Assembly: GCA_016290995.1 (NCBI GenBank)
Contig: JAEEVR010000010.1
Span: forward strand, 1 to 64,000
DNA: 64,000 nucleotides
Direction: 5' to 3'
DNA from: Treponema sp.
GTDB lineage: Bacteria > Spirochaetota > Spirochaetia > Treponematales > Treponemataceae
The position numbers and the translations under genes were made by a program. Shown in pieces: positions 8,302-17,068 of this stretch; the first letter of the stretch is position 1; each line of letters opens with the position of its first letter. Below the pieces are notes generated by a model. That model was not told the DNA's origin and made no database searches. It saw only the letters and a list, made by a program, of their open reading frames with translations.

Positions 8302-9080
8302 AAAAATTTGCATTCTTTCTTTTTGCGGCGCTTGCCCTTTGCGCTTCCAATCTTTTTTCGCTAGATGTTCCGGAACTTACGGGGCCGGTGATGGACACCG
8401 CGGGCCTTATGTCGCAAAGCCGCCGCCAAGAATTGGAAGAATACCTTTTGCAAGTTGACCAAAACTCAACGGCGCAAATCGCCGTTCTTACCGTTCAATC
8501 TTTGGAAGGCGAATCCCTTGAAGAGTACGCGATAAAAGTGGCCCGCGAATGGGAGCTGGGCGAAAGCGAGGACAACAAGGGCGTTTTGCTTTTGGTCGCC
8601 TACAAAGAAAAAAAAATCCGCATAGAAGTAGGCTACGGCGCCGAGGCGGATCTTACCGACGCCAAATGCGGAATGATCATTAGAAATGTAATCGCTCCCG
8701 AATTCCAAAAAGACAATTATTCAGGCGGAATCGTTCAAGGCGCCAAAGCAATCGCAGGAGTTGTGGCGCGCGACGCTGAAGGAAAAAAGATTGACATTGA
8801 CGACGATGACGACGATATGTTTGCCGCTATCGTAATGCTTATTTTTTGGACCTTATGGTTCATAATGTTTTCGGGCGGCTTGGCCACAAAGTTCAGCGCC
8901 CTTAGTTGGCTGCCTTGGGCTTCTTGGTTCATCAGGCATCAGAAAAAGGGCGGCGGTAGCGACGACTTTTTCTTTGGCGGTTCCGACTTCGGAGGCGGCT
9001 CAAGCGGCGGCTTTGGAGGCGGAGGCTTTAGCGGAGGAGGCGGCGGCTTTGGAGGCGGAGGAGCCTCAGGAGGCTGGTAA
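8298..9080 (+). CDS. TPM-domain protein with glycine-rich C-terminus (YgcG type)
   Basis: 260 residues. A signal peptide (residues 1-19) is followed by an exported TPM domain (PELTGPVMDTAGLMSQSRRQELEEYL, then IAVLTVQSLEGESLEEYAIKVAREWELG and LLLVAYKEKKIRIEVGYGAE). An acidic stretch DIDDDDDD precedes a membrane segment at about residues 175-195. The C-terminal 45 residues are Gly/Ser/Phe repeats ending GGASGGW, typical of this family. It closes the three-gene lemA operon. The role is probably in envelope maintenance, but this is only an association by family. Confidence 0.88.
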   Translation: MKKFAFFLFAALALCASNLFSLDVPELTGPVMDTAGLMSQSRRQELEEYLLQVDQNSTAQIAVLTVQSLEGESLEEYAIKVAREWELGESEDNKGVLLLVAYKEKKIRIEVGYGAEADLTDAKCGMIIRNVIAPEFQKDNYSGGIVQGAKAIAGVVARDAEGKKIDIDDDDDDMFAAIVMLIFWTLWFIMFSGGLATKFSALSWLPWASWFIRHQKKGGGSDDFFFGGSDFGGGSSGGFGGGGFSGGGGGFGGGGASGGW

Positions 9081-9120
9081 GCGGCACAAAAAACGGCGGC
9101 AAACCAAAAATTGTTTGCTA

Positions 9121-9166
9121 GCCGCATAAGCGGCAACATTTGCGCTCGTGCCCAAACTCGCGCAAA
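9121..9166. repeat. Two small hairpins ahead of pncB
   Basis: GCCGC-ATAA-GCGGC at 9121-9134 and TTTGCGC...GCGCAAA at 9139-9166 (7-base stem, 14-base loop). There is no T-run, so a terminator for the TPM operon is not convincing. The first shares the GCCGC/GCGGC core with other intergenic hairpins in the window. Confidence 0.5.
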
Positions 9167-9191
9167 CAGCCGTATTGTTTTAGGAGCGATT

Positions 9192-10412
9192 ATGCGTCAG
9201 ATTATTTCAAGTTTGCTTGAAACGGACATGTACAAGTTCAGCATGGGACAGGCGATATTCCACCAGTTCCCCAGCTATATGACTATGTGGGACTTTAAGT
9301 GCCGCAACAAGGACGTAAAGTTCACCCATGAAATGGTTGAAGAAATCCGCAGCCAAATAAAAGCTTACTGCGCGCTTTCGTTTAACGAGGACGAGCTGGC
9401 TTATCTTAAAAGCATAGAATGGATTAAGCGCGACTACGTTGACTACTTGCGCTTGTGGCATCCGCGCTTTGAGGAATTTTCAATCCGCGAGACGAATGAT
9501 GGCTGCGGCCTTGAAATTGAAACCTTTGGAACTTGGGCCAACACTTCCTTTTACGAAATCCCCACTTTGGCGATCGTCAACGAAGTTTACTTTAGGATGG
9601 CCCACGATTACGACGGCCTTCTAAAAAGCTTTAAGGAGCGTGCCGACAAAAAAGTCCAGGCTTTGGTTGACGGAACGTGGAACATCGGCGGCTTTTCGGA
9701 ATTTGGCTTGCGCCGCCGTCTTAGCGCCGAAGCGCAGGAATACGCGATCCAAAAAATCATCGACGAGCAAAAAAAGTCCGGCTTTAAGGACTCCTTCTTT
9801 GTGGGAACAAGCAACGTTCTCCTTGCAAAAAATATGGGCGTAAAGCCAATCGGAACTATGGCCCACGAGTTTGTTCAATGCGTAGGCCAGGGCGACCGAA
9901 AGCACAATCCCGCCTACTCAAACTGGTTTATGCTTGAGGCTTGGGTCAAGGAATACGGCGTTCTTAACGGAATCGCCCTTACCGACACCGTGGGCACCGA
10001 CGTCTTTTTGCGCGACTTTAGAAAAACCTACGCCACGCTCTTTAGCGGCGTGCGCCACGATTCCGGCGACCCCTACATGTGGGGCCAAAAGCTTATCGAC
10101 CACTACAAGTCTTTGGGAATCGACCCGATGACCAAGTCCCTTATGTTCAGCGACAGCCTAGACTTTGAGCGGGCGTCCGCGATTTACAAGCATTTTAAGG
10201 ACAAGGCCCGCGTGGCTTTTGGAATCGGAACTTACATCGCCAACGATACAAATGTAGAGCCTTTGAACATCGTTATGAAAGTCACCGAATGCAACGACGG
10301 CCCCGTCGCCAAGCTTTCGGACGTAGAAGGCAAGAACATGTGCAAGGACCCGGCCTACATCGACTACCTTACGCGAGCCATCAAATGGCGCCTTGAGCAC
10401 GCCGAAATGTAA
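9192..10412 (+). CDS. pncB: Nicotinate phosphoribosyltransferase
   Basis: Converts nicotinate and PRPP to nicotinate mononucleotide in NAD salvage, cytoplasmic. 406 residues from ATG 9192, preceded by TAGGAG; an upstream in-frame ATG at 9111 would add 27 residues not typical of the family. Recognisable blocks: SLLETDMYKFSMGQAIFHQFP at the N-terminus, GGFSEFGLRRRLSAEAQEYA, GTSNVLLAKNMGVKPIGTMAHEFVQ (the His of GTMAHE is the likely phosphorylated histidine), GVRHDSGDPYMWG and GIGTYIANDTNVEPLNIVMKV. The 111 bases upstream hold two short hairpins (9121-9134, 9139-9166) but no clear promoter. A long palindromic region follows the stop codon. Confidence 0.95.
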   Translation: MRQIISSLLETDMYKFSMGQAIFHQFPSYMTMWDFKCRNKDVKFTHEMVEEIRSQIKAYCALSFNEDELAYLKSIEWIKRDYVDYLRLWHPRFEEFSIRETNDGCGLEIETFGTWANTSFYEIPTLAIVNEVYFRMAHDYDGLLKSFKERADKKVQALVDGTWNIGGFSEFGLRRRLSAEAQEYAIQKIIDEQKKSGFKDSFFVGTSNVLLAKNMGVKPIGTMAHEFVQCVGQGDRKHNPAYSNWFMLEAWVKEYGVLNGIALTDTVGTDVFLRDFRKTYATLFSGVRHDSGDPYMWGQKLIDHYKSLGIDPMTKSLMFSDSLDFERASAIYKHFKDKARVAFGIGTYIANDTNVEPLNIVMKVTECNDGPVAKLSDVEGKNMCKDPAYIDYLTRAIKWRLEHAEM

Positions 10413-10619
10413 AAAACAAAAACGCGGCGCAAAAAAGATACAGCCTGCTCCCAGCGGCTGCGCGGCTTTCGAAACCGCTCGATATCGTCGCTACACGCAT
10501 TTTGCGCCATGAAACTATATTCGTCTGCCGCTTTTCGCGGCAGGCGCAAAATGAGTGTTTTCGCAAGCCGCTTATCCGCTTCGCGCAACCTACCATTTCA
10601 TGCCGCGTTTTTGTTTTTT
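10411..10619. repeat. 209-bp nested palindrome downstream of pncB
   Basis: The ends are an 18-base perfect inverted repeat (10411-10428 and 10602-10619, A-rich then GCGGC and its complement). Nested inside, in order, are AGCGGCTGCG/CGCAaGCCGCT (10453-10462, 10562-10572), CATTTTGCGCC/GGCGCAAAATG (10498-10508, 10543-10553) and CTGCCGC/GCGGCAG around TTTTC (10525-10543). It could act as a bidirectional terminator through its T-rich end, but its size and nesting look more like a palindromic repeat element or a structured RNA. No coding frame is supported. Confidence 0.7.
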
Positions 10620-10628
10620 CCTATTTTA

Positions 10629-10655
10629 AATCCTGCCGCTTTTTGCGGCAGGATT
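10629..10655. repeat. Hairpin repeating the inner core of the preceding palindrome
   Basis: An 11-base perfect stem AATCCTGCCGC with loop TTTTT. The core CTGCCGC-TTTTY-GCGGCAG is the same as at 10525-10543, so one motif occurs twice within about 130 bases. Confidence 0.7.
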
Positions 10656-10680
10656 GGAAATCACTAAAATGAATCGGAGG

Positions 10681-10818
10681 AAACTGGAACGCGTAAGGCG
10701 AAGGCGGATGGCCGCTCGTTCTGAGGCTGCCAATTTCGCGGAGCGAAATTGTTGTATGCTTCCAAACAGCCTCTGTCACGAGAAAGGCCATTCGATTCGC
10801 CTGAGAGCGTTCCAGTTT
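10681..10818. repeat. 138-bp long imperfect hairpin upstream of the adenylate cyclase operon
   Basis: The arms AAACTGGAACGC (10681-10692) and GCGTTCCAGTTT (10807-10818) are perfect. Inside, GGCGAA/TTCGCC, ATGGCC/GGCCAT, CTCGT/ACGAG and GAGGCTG/CAGCCTC also pair in nested order. The tip carries its own perfect hairpin CAATTTCGC-GGA-GCGAAATTG (10731-10751). A non-coding RNA or a miniature palindromic element is possible. It contains no T-run and is not a simple terminator. Confidence 0.65.
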
Positions 10819-10903
10819 ACATCCATAATCCAGCTTTTAAAGAATTCTCTAAATTCTGCCGAAAATAAAAGGATAGGGGTAATAGTCCCTTTGCGCGCAT
10901 ATA

Positions 10904-10932
10904 TAGAACAAACGCGCGAAATTCGGTATAAT
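10904..10932 (+). promoter_or_regulatory. Candidate promoter of the adenylate cyclase operon
   Basis: A perfect -10 TATAAT at 10927-10932 with a weak -35 (TAGAAC, 10904-10909) 17 bases upstream. A GC-rich inverted element (TGCGCGCA...CGCGCG) lies just before it. The start codon is TTG 10959 after AATAGGGG. Confidence 0.4.
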
Positions 10933-10958
10933 TGTATAGTTTAAAATAGGGGTATATT

Positions 10959-12881
10959 TTGGCAGAAGAAAACGAGAATAAGGAAAAACCGGAAAAAAAT
11001 CTGACGGTAAAATTTCCGATCGGCGTCAAATTGGTGCTGATTATTTCATTTTTGATTATCATTTCTCTTGGTTCGATCACTTACTTGGTAAACTTCTTTG
11101 TAAGCGACGATGTTCGAATCACCGCGGAAAACACAAACTTTGACGCCAACTCAAGATCTGCCTCTGTCGTCAAAAATACGATCTCCCAAATACGCTCCAA
11201 CGCCCTTTTGCTTTTGGATGTAATCGCAAACTCAAACGGCTCGGAATACATCACCCGCAGTTCGTCTTCGCTTTACTTTGACCGAAACCCCGACACTGCG
11301 GCGATCGTTCTTTTGTCCAAAGAAAATTTTAAGCGCGGCGATTACGACTTGCGTTTGGTCAACAACAAATTTTTCGCGCAAAACGAATTGGACGAAGACC
11401 AAATCGAAGTCTTTATTTCTACCGAGCGCGAAACGATCGAAAGTTCATTTGGCCGCGAGGTCACGATTCTAAACGCTACGCCATTCTTTAACTACGGAAC
11501 GATAGCCTTGCTTCTTCCGTGGAACGGATTGGGTCGCGACGACGCGGTTGTAATCATCACGTCCACCGATTCTTTGAACTCGTCTTTTGGCGGAGGATCG
11601 GCCAGCACTTCTTTTGTAATCAACAACCGCGGCGACGTTTTGATTCACCCGGACTTTGAGACGATGCGCCTTAACGCAAACTTTTCAGATTCGCCGCTGA
11701 TCATTCAAATGCGCAAGAACAACGACGAAAACCGCCAGATTCTTTACAAGGACGCTGACGGAAAAGAATATTTTGGCGCCTACCAAAAATTGGAGTTGGG
11801 CGATTTGGGCGTTCTGACAACCGTTCAGTCTGAATTGATTTTTGAAAACGTCCGCGCGACGACAAAGCGAAACATTTACCTTACGTTGGCGGTTTTGTTT
11901 GTGTCGGTAATTTTGGTTTGGTTCTGGTCTTTGTCTTTGAGCCGCCCTCTAAAAAAATTGACAGGCGCCAGCGTTCAAATCGAGGCGGGCGACTACGACG
12001 TTAAGCTTAAGCCGCGCGGCCACGACGAAATTGGCGTTCTTACGCAATCATTTGGAAGAATGAGCGCCGGTCTTGCCGAACGCGAAAGATTGAAGGATAC
12101 CTTTGGCCGCTTTATCAACAAGGACATCGCCGAAAAAGCGGCGCGCGGCGAATTGGCTTTGGGCGGCGAAACAAAAACTTGCACGGTTTTCTTTAGCGAC
12201 ATCCGTTCCTTTACCGCCATCAGCGAAAAGCTTGAGCCGTTTGAAGTTGTAGAATTCTTGAACCAATACATGACGCGCATGGTTGCGTGCGTAAACCAAA
12301 CAAGAGGCGTCGTAGACAAATTTATCGGCGACGCGGTAATGGCCGTTTGGGGCGCTCCTGTCACCAGCGGAGACCCTGCGGTTGACGCTCTGCGTTGCGT
12401 TCGCGCCGCGCTTATGATGCGCGCTTCTTTGCGCGAGTTCAACAAAGACCGAGGCGGAGTCAAAAAGCCGATCATCAGAATCGGTTGCGGCATCAACACC
12501 GGACCCGTAATTGCCGGACAGATAGGTTCAAACGAAAGAATGGAATACACGGTAATCGGCGACACGGTAAACTTTGCTTCAAGAACCGAGTCGCTTAACA
12601 AGCCGCTCCACACAGACATTCTGTTGACGGAGAACACTTACGAATTGATAAAAGACTACGTGCTTGTGGAACAAATGCCTTCCGTAACCGTAAAGGGAAA
12701 GGAAAAGCCGGTCCACATGTACGCGGTTATAAATATGCCCTTTGCGGAAGACATTCCGGGAGCGGGCAAAGATGGGCCAAAGACAATGGCGGAGGTTCGC
12801 GACTTGTTGGGAATCGACGCTCCTGATTTGGCGACGGTAAACTTGGATGAAGAAGAAAAGAAATACAAGATCCAAAAGTAG
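10959..12881 (+). CDS. Membrane sensor adenylate cyclase (Cache-like, HAMP, class III cyclase)
   Basis: Makes cAMP from ATP. 640 residues from a TTG start with AGGGG upstream. Order: a short charged N-terminus; membrane segment about 25-47; extracytoplasmic Cache-like sensor about 48-300; second membrane segment about 308-328; HAMP about 330-382 (SRPLKKLTGASVQIEAGDYDVKL); class III cyclase from about 405. Metal aspartates are Asp414 (FFSDIRSF) and Asp458 (KFIGDAVMAVWG). The Lys of KFIGD and the Asp of VIGDTVNFASR fit adenine specificity, and Asn/Arg of VNFASR are the transition-state residues. The next gene starts 35 bases inside this one, so the cyclase is translationally coupled to envelope genes. 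The signal sensed is unknown. Confidence 0.93.
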   Translation: MAEENENKEKPEKNLTVKFPIGVKLVLIISFLIIISLGSITYLVNFFVSDDVRITAENTNFDANSRSASVVKNTISQIRSNALLLLDVIANSNGSEYITRSSSSLYFDRNPDTAAIVLLSKENFKRGDYDLRLVNNKFFAQNELDEDQIEVFISTERETIESSFGREVTILNATPFFNYGTIALLLPWNGLGRDDAVVIITSTDSLNSSFGGGSASTSFVINNRGDVLIHPDFETMRLNANFSDSPLIIQMRKNNDENRQILYKDADGKEYFGAYQKLELGDLGVLTTVQSELIFENVRATTKRNIYLTLAVLFVSVILVWFWSLSLSRPLKKLTGASVQIEAGDYDVKLKPRGHDEIGVLTQSFGRMSAGLAERERLKDTFGRFINKDIAEKAARGELALGGETKTCTVFFSDIRSFTAISEKLEPFEVVEFLNQYMTRMVACVNQTRGVVDKFIGDAVMAVWGAPVTSGDPAVDALRCVRAALMMRASLREFNKDRGGVKKPIIRIGCGINTGPVIAGQIGSNERMEYTVIGDTVNFASRTESLNKPLHTDILLTENTYELIKDYVLVEQMPSVTVKGKEKPVHMYAVINMPFAEDIPGAGKDGPKTMAEVRDLLGIDAPDLATVNLDEEEKKYKIQK

Positions 12882-15624
12882 CTTGTCTATTTTTTTGACA
12901 TTTATATTTCTTCTCGTATGCATTAGCGGCGCGGCTTGGAGCATAAAGAAATTTTATGAAAGCCTTAACTCTTCGTTGACAAAGCTTAACGAAAAGCCAA
13001 TCGCCACAATTACGTTCAAGCATAGAACCGCCCAGCGAAAATTTGAAGAGCGAATGATATGGGACCGCTTGCGCCAACATTCTCCGATTTACAACGGAGA
13101 CACAATCCGCACGGCGCTCGCTTCCGAAGCGACGATTTACTTTGAGGACGGAAACGTAATGGACTTGGGAGAAAACACTATGGCCCAAGTCTTCTACCAC
13201 GACGGACAAGTCGAGATGAGCGTTTCTGGCGGAAGCTTCTCGGTAAACTCAAGCGGCTCTAAAAACGGAGCGGTTGTAAGCGCCGGAAATTCAAGCGTTA
13301 TTGTAAGCGCGGGGTCATCGATTGGCGCCAGCGTTTCTGACGAAAGCGGAACAAGCTTTAAGGTCGTTGACGGAAACGTAGTCTTTACCGACGAAAACGG
13401 TTTGGCGCGCGCGATGGAAAAGGGCCAGGCGATCGCGCTTGACGCTTCGGGCGACGAGCAAATCATTCCGATAATCACAGTCTTTTCTCCCGCTCCCAAC
13501 GCAAAAGTTTTGGACTTTGGCGGAAGCGGCGCGCCCGTTGACTTTAAGTGGACCGCGCAAAATTTGAGCGAGGACGACAGCCTTGTTTTGCAAACCTCGC
13601 GCGAAAAAGACTTTAGCCATATCGAGCGAACTATTGACTTGAGCGGAATGACCGAGGTTTCCGTCAACTTTGAAGAAGGCTCGTCTTATTGGAGAATCTA
13701 CGCAAAGAACGCCGGCGTTGACTATAGCGCCGCTTCAAAGGTAAAGGTTTTTGCCGCTCCGCCGCCTCAGCTTATCGCGCCGGAAAGCCGCTCGGTCTAC
13801 ACCTACAAGTCAAAGCTTCCTGACGTTCGCTTTTCTTGGAACGCAAACGAATTGGTCACAGCCTTTGACTTGCTTGTCGCGGACAATCCGCAAATGGAAA
13901 ATCCGATTGTGGAGCAAAGAACCACAACGCCGTCAAGCATCGTTTCCACTCTTGGAGCCGGAACTTGGTATTGGCGCGTAACGCCTTATTACACATTGAA
14001 CAAAATTGGTTTGGCCGAACCCAGCGAAGTCCGCGCCTTTACGATCAACCAAAGAAATAAAATTCTTCCGCCCGAATTGATTTTGCCCGCCGCCGACGAC
14101 AACGTCAACACGGCCTTAAAGGACATGATCAATTTTTCTTGGAAGAACAGCCCAGAAGCCGTCGGCTATGAAATCGCGATTTCGGCCGATCCAAAATGCT
14201 TGGACAATATGATTGTCCAAAAAACAAAGTCAAACTTCTTTATCGTAAAGCCGTCAGAAAGCCGAATGGAAGAAGGAACTTGGTATTGGCGCGTCATCCA
14301 GTTTGACGCGGAAGGCGACATTTCCGACCAATCGGAAATTAGAAAGTTTACGACAAGCCAAGTTAAGTTTGAGCAGCGCGCGCTTTATCCGCCGGACAAC
14401 TTTGCGGTCACGGACACTAACTTGGCGGAGCTTAGGTTTACCTGGAAGTCAAATATCCCCGGCGACAACCGTTTCCAAATCGCGCGCGACAAGGGTTTTG
14501 CCAACTTGGTCGTGAACGAAATCGACAACGAAAAATACTATCAAGGCCCGCAGCTGACTGGAGGCGACTATTACTGGAGAATCAGCTCCGCCACATCGCC
14601 CGCCCAATACTCAACCCCGCCGCGCGCGTTTAAGGTTGTAAGCCAATTGACGGCGCCGGCTTTGATCGCTCCGCAAGACCAAGACACTCTTACGATTTAC
14701 GGCGAGTCCGCTACGCGCTTTAGCTGGAAGCCTGTGTCCGGCGCCGACTTGTACCAATTCTGCTTGTACTCAACCGAAAACAAAAACGAATTTATTGTTT
14801 CGGAATATGTAAGGCAAGCGTCGATGATGATTGACATGGCAAAGTACGCCAACGGCTCTTACGGTTGGTCGGTCCAAGCGCTTGCCGAAGAAACGCCTTA
14901 CTCGTCGCGCCGCTTTAGTCCGATGGCCGACAGCGAATTTAGAATCGTTCAATTGCGCCGCGCGATTTTGGAATACCCGGCTGACGGCGCGATGATCGAC
15001 GGAATTAGGGCGCTTGCCAACCCGGAGACTGTCCGCTGGTCATGCGAGCAAGAGCTTAAGCAAAGCGTGTTCACTCTTAGCAAGAATCCCAACGGATACT
15101 CAAATCCGATTGTTTCGATTAACAATCCGGAAAAGAGCATAAAGCTTCCGCGCCTGGAACCCGGCGTTTACTATTGGACAATCCGCGCCACAAATTCTTC
15201 TGGCGCCAATTCTACCGCCGCAAAGCCGCGGTCGTTTACGGTTGGAAGAATTCTTAACTTGGCAGCTCCAAGAATTACAAGCCCGGCCGCTGGCAGAGTT
15301 TACGGTCCGGCGCAAATCCGCGTGTCTAGGAAAATTGACTTTGTCTGGAACCCGGTTCCGTTGGCCACAAACTATACAATTACAATTCGAAACGACCGCG
15401 GCGAAGTTTTGGTCAGCAAGACGCTTAAAGAAACCCGCTTTACGATTCCGGATATGGCGGAACTTAAGCGCGGCCGCTTTACATACACGGTTCAGGCCAG
15501 CCAGCTTTTGCCGGACGGAACGCTTGCGCGCCGAAGCGACATAAGCTCAAGCGCGTTTACGATTGACTTGCCGCTTGCGGGCGACATCATCATCGACGAT
15601 ACGGGAGTGCTTTATGGCAAGTAA
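12847..15624 (+). CDS. FecR-domain protein with Fn3/Ig-like repeats
   Basis: 925 residues. A basic N-terminus and one membrane anchor (residues about 13-33) point to an exported, inner-membrane-tethered protein. Residues about 75-205 form a FecR-like domain (NGDTIRTALASEATIYFEDGNVMDL, then FKVVDGNVVFTDENG). From about 215 to the end are at least six repeats of some 90 residues, each with F-x-W near the start and YWRV/YWTI near the end (FSWNANE...GTWYWRVTPY; FSWKNSP...GTWYWRVIQF; FTWKSN...DYYWRISS). These look like Fn3/Ig sandwiches spanning the periplasm. No FecI sigma factor is nearby. The ATG at 12847 lies inside the cyclase gene, and the next gene overlaps its end by 11 bases. Confidence 0.85.
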   Translation: MKKKRNTRSKSSLSIFLTFIFLLVCISGAAWSIKKFYESLNSSLTKLNEKPIATITFKHRTAQRKFEERMIWDRLRQHSPIYNGDTIRTALASEATIYFEDGNVMDLGENTMAQVFYHDGQVEMSVSGGSFSVNSSGSKNGAVVSAGNSSVIVSAGSSIGASVSDESGTSFKVVDGNVVFTDENGLARAMEKGQAIALDASGDEQIIPIITVFSPAPNAKVLDFGGSGAPVDFKWTAQNLSEDDSLVLQTSREKDFSHIERTIDLSGMTEVSVNFEEGSSYWRIYAKNAGVDYSAASKVKVFAAPPPQLIAPESRSVYTYKSKLPDVRFSWNANELVTAFDLLVADNPQMENPIVEQRTTTPSSIVSTLGAGTWYWRVTPYYTLNKIGLAEPSEVRAFTINQRNKILPPELILPAADDNVNTALKDMINFSWKNSPEAVGYEIAISADPKCLDNMIVQKTKSNFFIVKPSESRMEEGTWYWRVIQFDAEGDISDQSEIRKFTTSQVKFEQRALYPPDNFAVTDTNLAELRFTWKSNIPGDNRFQIARDKGFANLVVNEIDNEKYYQGPQLTGGDYYWRISSATSPAQYSTPPRAFKVVSQLTAPALIAPQDQDTLTIYGESATRFSWKPVSGADLYQFCLYSTENKNEFIVSEYVRQASMMIDMAKYANGSYGWSVQALAEETPYSSRRFSPMADSEFRIVQLRRAILEYPADGAMIDGIRALANPETVRWSCEQELKQSVFTLSKNPNGYSNPIVSINNPEKSIKLPRLEPGVYYWTIRATNSSGANSTAAKPRSFTVGRILNLAAPRITSPAAGRVYGPAQIRVSRKIDFVWNPVPLATNYTITIRNDRGEVLVSKTLKETRFTIPDMAELKRGRFTYTVQASQLLPDGTLARRSDISSSAFTIDLPLAGDIIIDDTGVLYGK

Positions 15625-17068
15625 GTTCTTCCGTCTTGTGGCGCTGTTGATGATTTTTGTTTCCTCATTTTCGTTCGCCGCAAAGAACAAAAAGAACAAG
15701 TACTCTATAAAGACTTCGGATGGCGGAGTCATCGCCGAAGGAAGGCTTAAGCAAAACGAGCTGGAAGTTCCGGCGCCCGATTCTAGTCTTGCCAACGAGC
15801 CCGCGCCGGCCGACAGTCCCAGTCTTGCCAACGATCCAGAGCCGGCGGCGGAAGAGGCCGCGCCGGTTGAAGAGGCGCCGGCGGAAGTTGTCCGCGAAAC
15901 CGAAGACCACAAGGAGTCGCGCTACGAAATTTCTGCGATCGAAGAGCCCGCGGCGGGCCTTAACTACTACATCACCAAAGACGAGAACAACCAGTACAGC
16001 TTTGTCCAAAAGTTAAGCTGGAACAAAATCAACGACATAAAAAATTACCGCATTACAATCGAACGCTCGACCGACGCGGGCTGGGTTCAGGTTATGGAAA
16101 AAGACTTGACCGAAAACCGCATCGAAGTTTCGTTGGAAGCCGGCCAATACCGCTTTCAAGTCTGCGTCATAAACTTGTTTGACCAAATAGAAAAATCTTC
16201 CAGCTGGAGAAACTTTGAAGTATTAAAGGCGCTGCAGCCAAAAATCGAAAACTTGCAAACCGACTCGATGTACCTTAGCTCTAAAAAAGCGGACGGAATC
16301 TTTACCCTCAACGGAAGCAACCTAAACGAGCATACGATTTTTACGATGGAAAAGAAAGACGTTGAGCCGCCAAAAATTCTTCACGGAAGAGTTCTAAGCC
16401 TTAGCGAGGACGGAAAGAGCGCGCAAGTTCAGTTTGACATAAACGACATTGACGAAGGCAAGTACGAAATCTACGCGCAAAATCCCGGCGGCCTTAGCGT
16501 AATTTCAAAGACCCTGCACATAAAGAACAAGAAGGACAAAAAGTGGCGCCTTACGGTCGGCGGCGGATATTCATTCGCGCTTGCCCTTAGCAAAAACCAG
16601 CTTACCAAATACACGCAAAAGCAAGCGTTTCCTCTAACAGGAACGGCAAAAATCGCCATCATTCCTATTTGGACAAAAATCGGCGACTTTGGCTTTAGCG
16701 CCATCGGAAATTATTCTTTTATGATTCCGACCAACAGCCGCACCTACAAGCTTACTGGAAACTTGGCCACGGCCTTGGGCTGTTTGACCTACCAAAAATA
16801 CTTGATGCCCAAAAAGCTTCTTATCGACGTTCACGCCGGAGCCGGAATGGCAAGCATTTTTGGCCTTTCGTTTGAGAACAAATACACCGGCCAAAAAAGC
16901 CCCACGTTGAACAGCGTTGGGCTTGCCTTTGGCGGCGGTTTGGGTTTACAATATCATTTTGCAAAGCATTTGTATGCAGAAGTTGCCGGCGATTTTGTTT
17001 TTTGTAAATTCCAAGACATGAGTTTTGGAATGATTTATCCTTCTGCAAGTTTTGGAGGAAGGTTTTGA
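15614..17068 (+). CDS. Exported protein with probable outer-membrane beta-barrel C-terminus
   Basis: 484 residues from ATG 15614, the start giving a clean signal peptide (MASKFFRLVALLMIFVSSF...AA). Residues about 50-110 are Ala/Pro/Glu-rich with a near-duplicate (SLANEPAPADSP / SLANDPEPA). One Fn3-like domain (about 125-215) and one Ig-like domain (about 215-310) follow. From about 315 to the end come alternating amphipathic strands (WRLTVGGGYSFALAL, FGFSAIGNYSFMI, LLIDVHAGAGMASIF, GLGLQYHF, HLYAEVAGDFVF) with a terminal Phe, as in outer-membrane barrels. It overlaps the FecR gene by 11 bases and the next lipoprotein gene by 4, consistent with one envelope complex. Specific function unknown. 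Confidence 0.8.
   Translation: MASKFFRLVALLMIFVSSFSFAAKNKKNKYSIKTSDGGVIAEGRLKQNELEVPAPDSSLANEPAPADSPSLANDPEPAAEEAAPVEEAPAEVVRETEDHKESRYEISAIEEPAAGLNYYITKDENNQYSFVQKLSWNKINDIKNYRITIERSTDAGWVQVMEKDLTENRIEVSLEAGQYRFQVCVINLFDQIEKSSSWRNFEVLKALQPKIENLQTDSMYLSSKKADGIFTLNGSNLNEHTIFTMEKKDVEPPKILHGRVLSLSEDGKSAQVQFDINDIDEGKYEIYAQNPGGLSVISKTLHIKNKKDKKWRLTVGGGYSFALALSKNQLTKYTQKQAFPLTGTAKIAIIPIWTKIGDFGFSAIGNYSFMIPTNSRTYKLTGNLATALGCLTYQKYLMPKKLLIDVHAGAGMASIFGLSFENKYTGQKSPTLNSVGLAFGGGLGLQYHFAKHLYAEVAGDFVFCKFQDMSFGMIYPSASFGGRF

Noticed and set aside
10654..10944. A 96-codon open frame in the gap before the adenylate cyclase gene
   Set aside because: It runs straight through the 138-bp palindrome, is Arg/Cys-rich without protein-like pattern, and has no convincing ribosome site. 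The DNA is better explained by the hairpin.
12847..15624. A TonB-linked FecIR signalling system
   Set aside because: Only the FecR-like domain is present; no ECF sigma factor or TonB-dependent receptor is adjacent, and the rest is Fn3/Ig-like.
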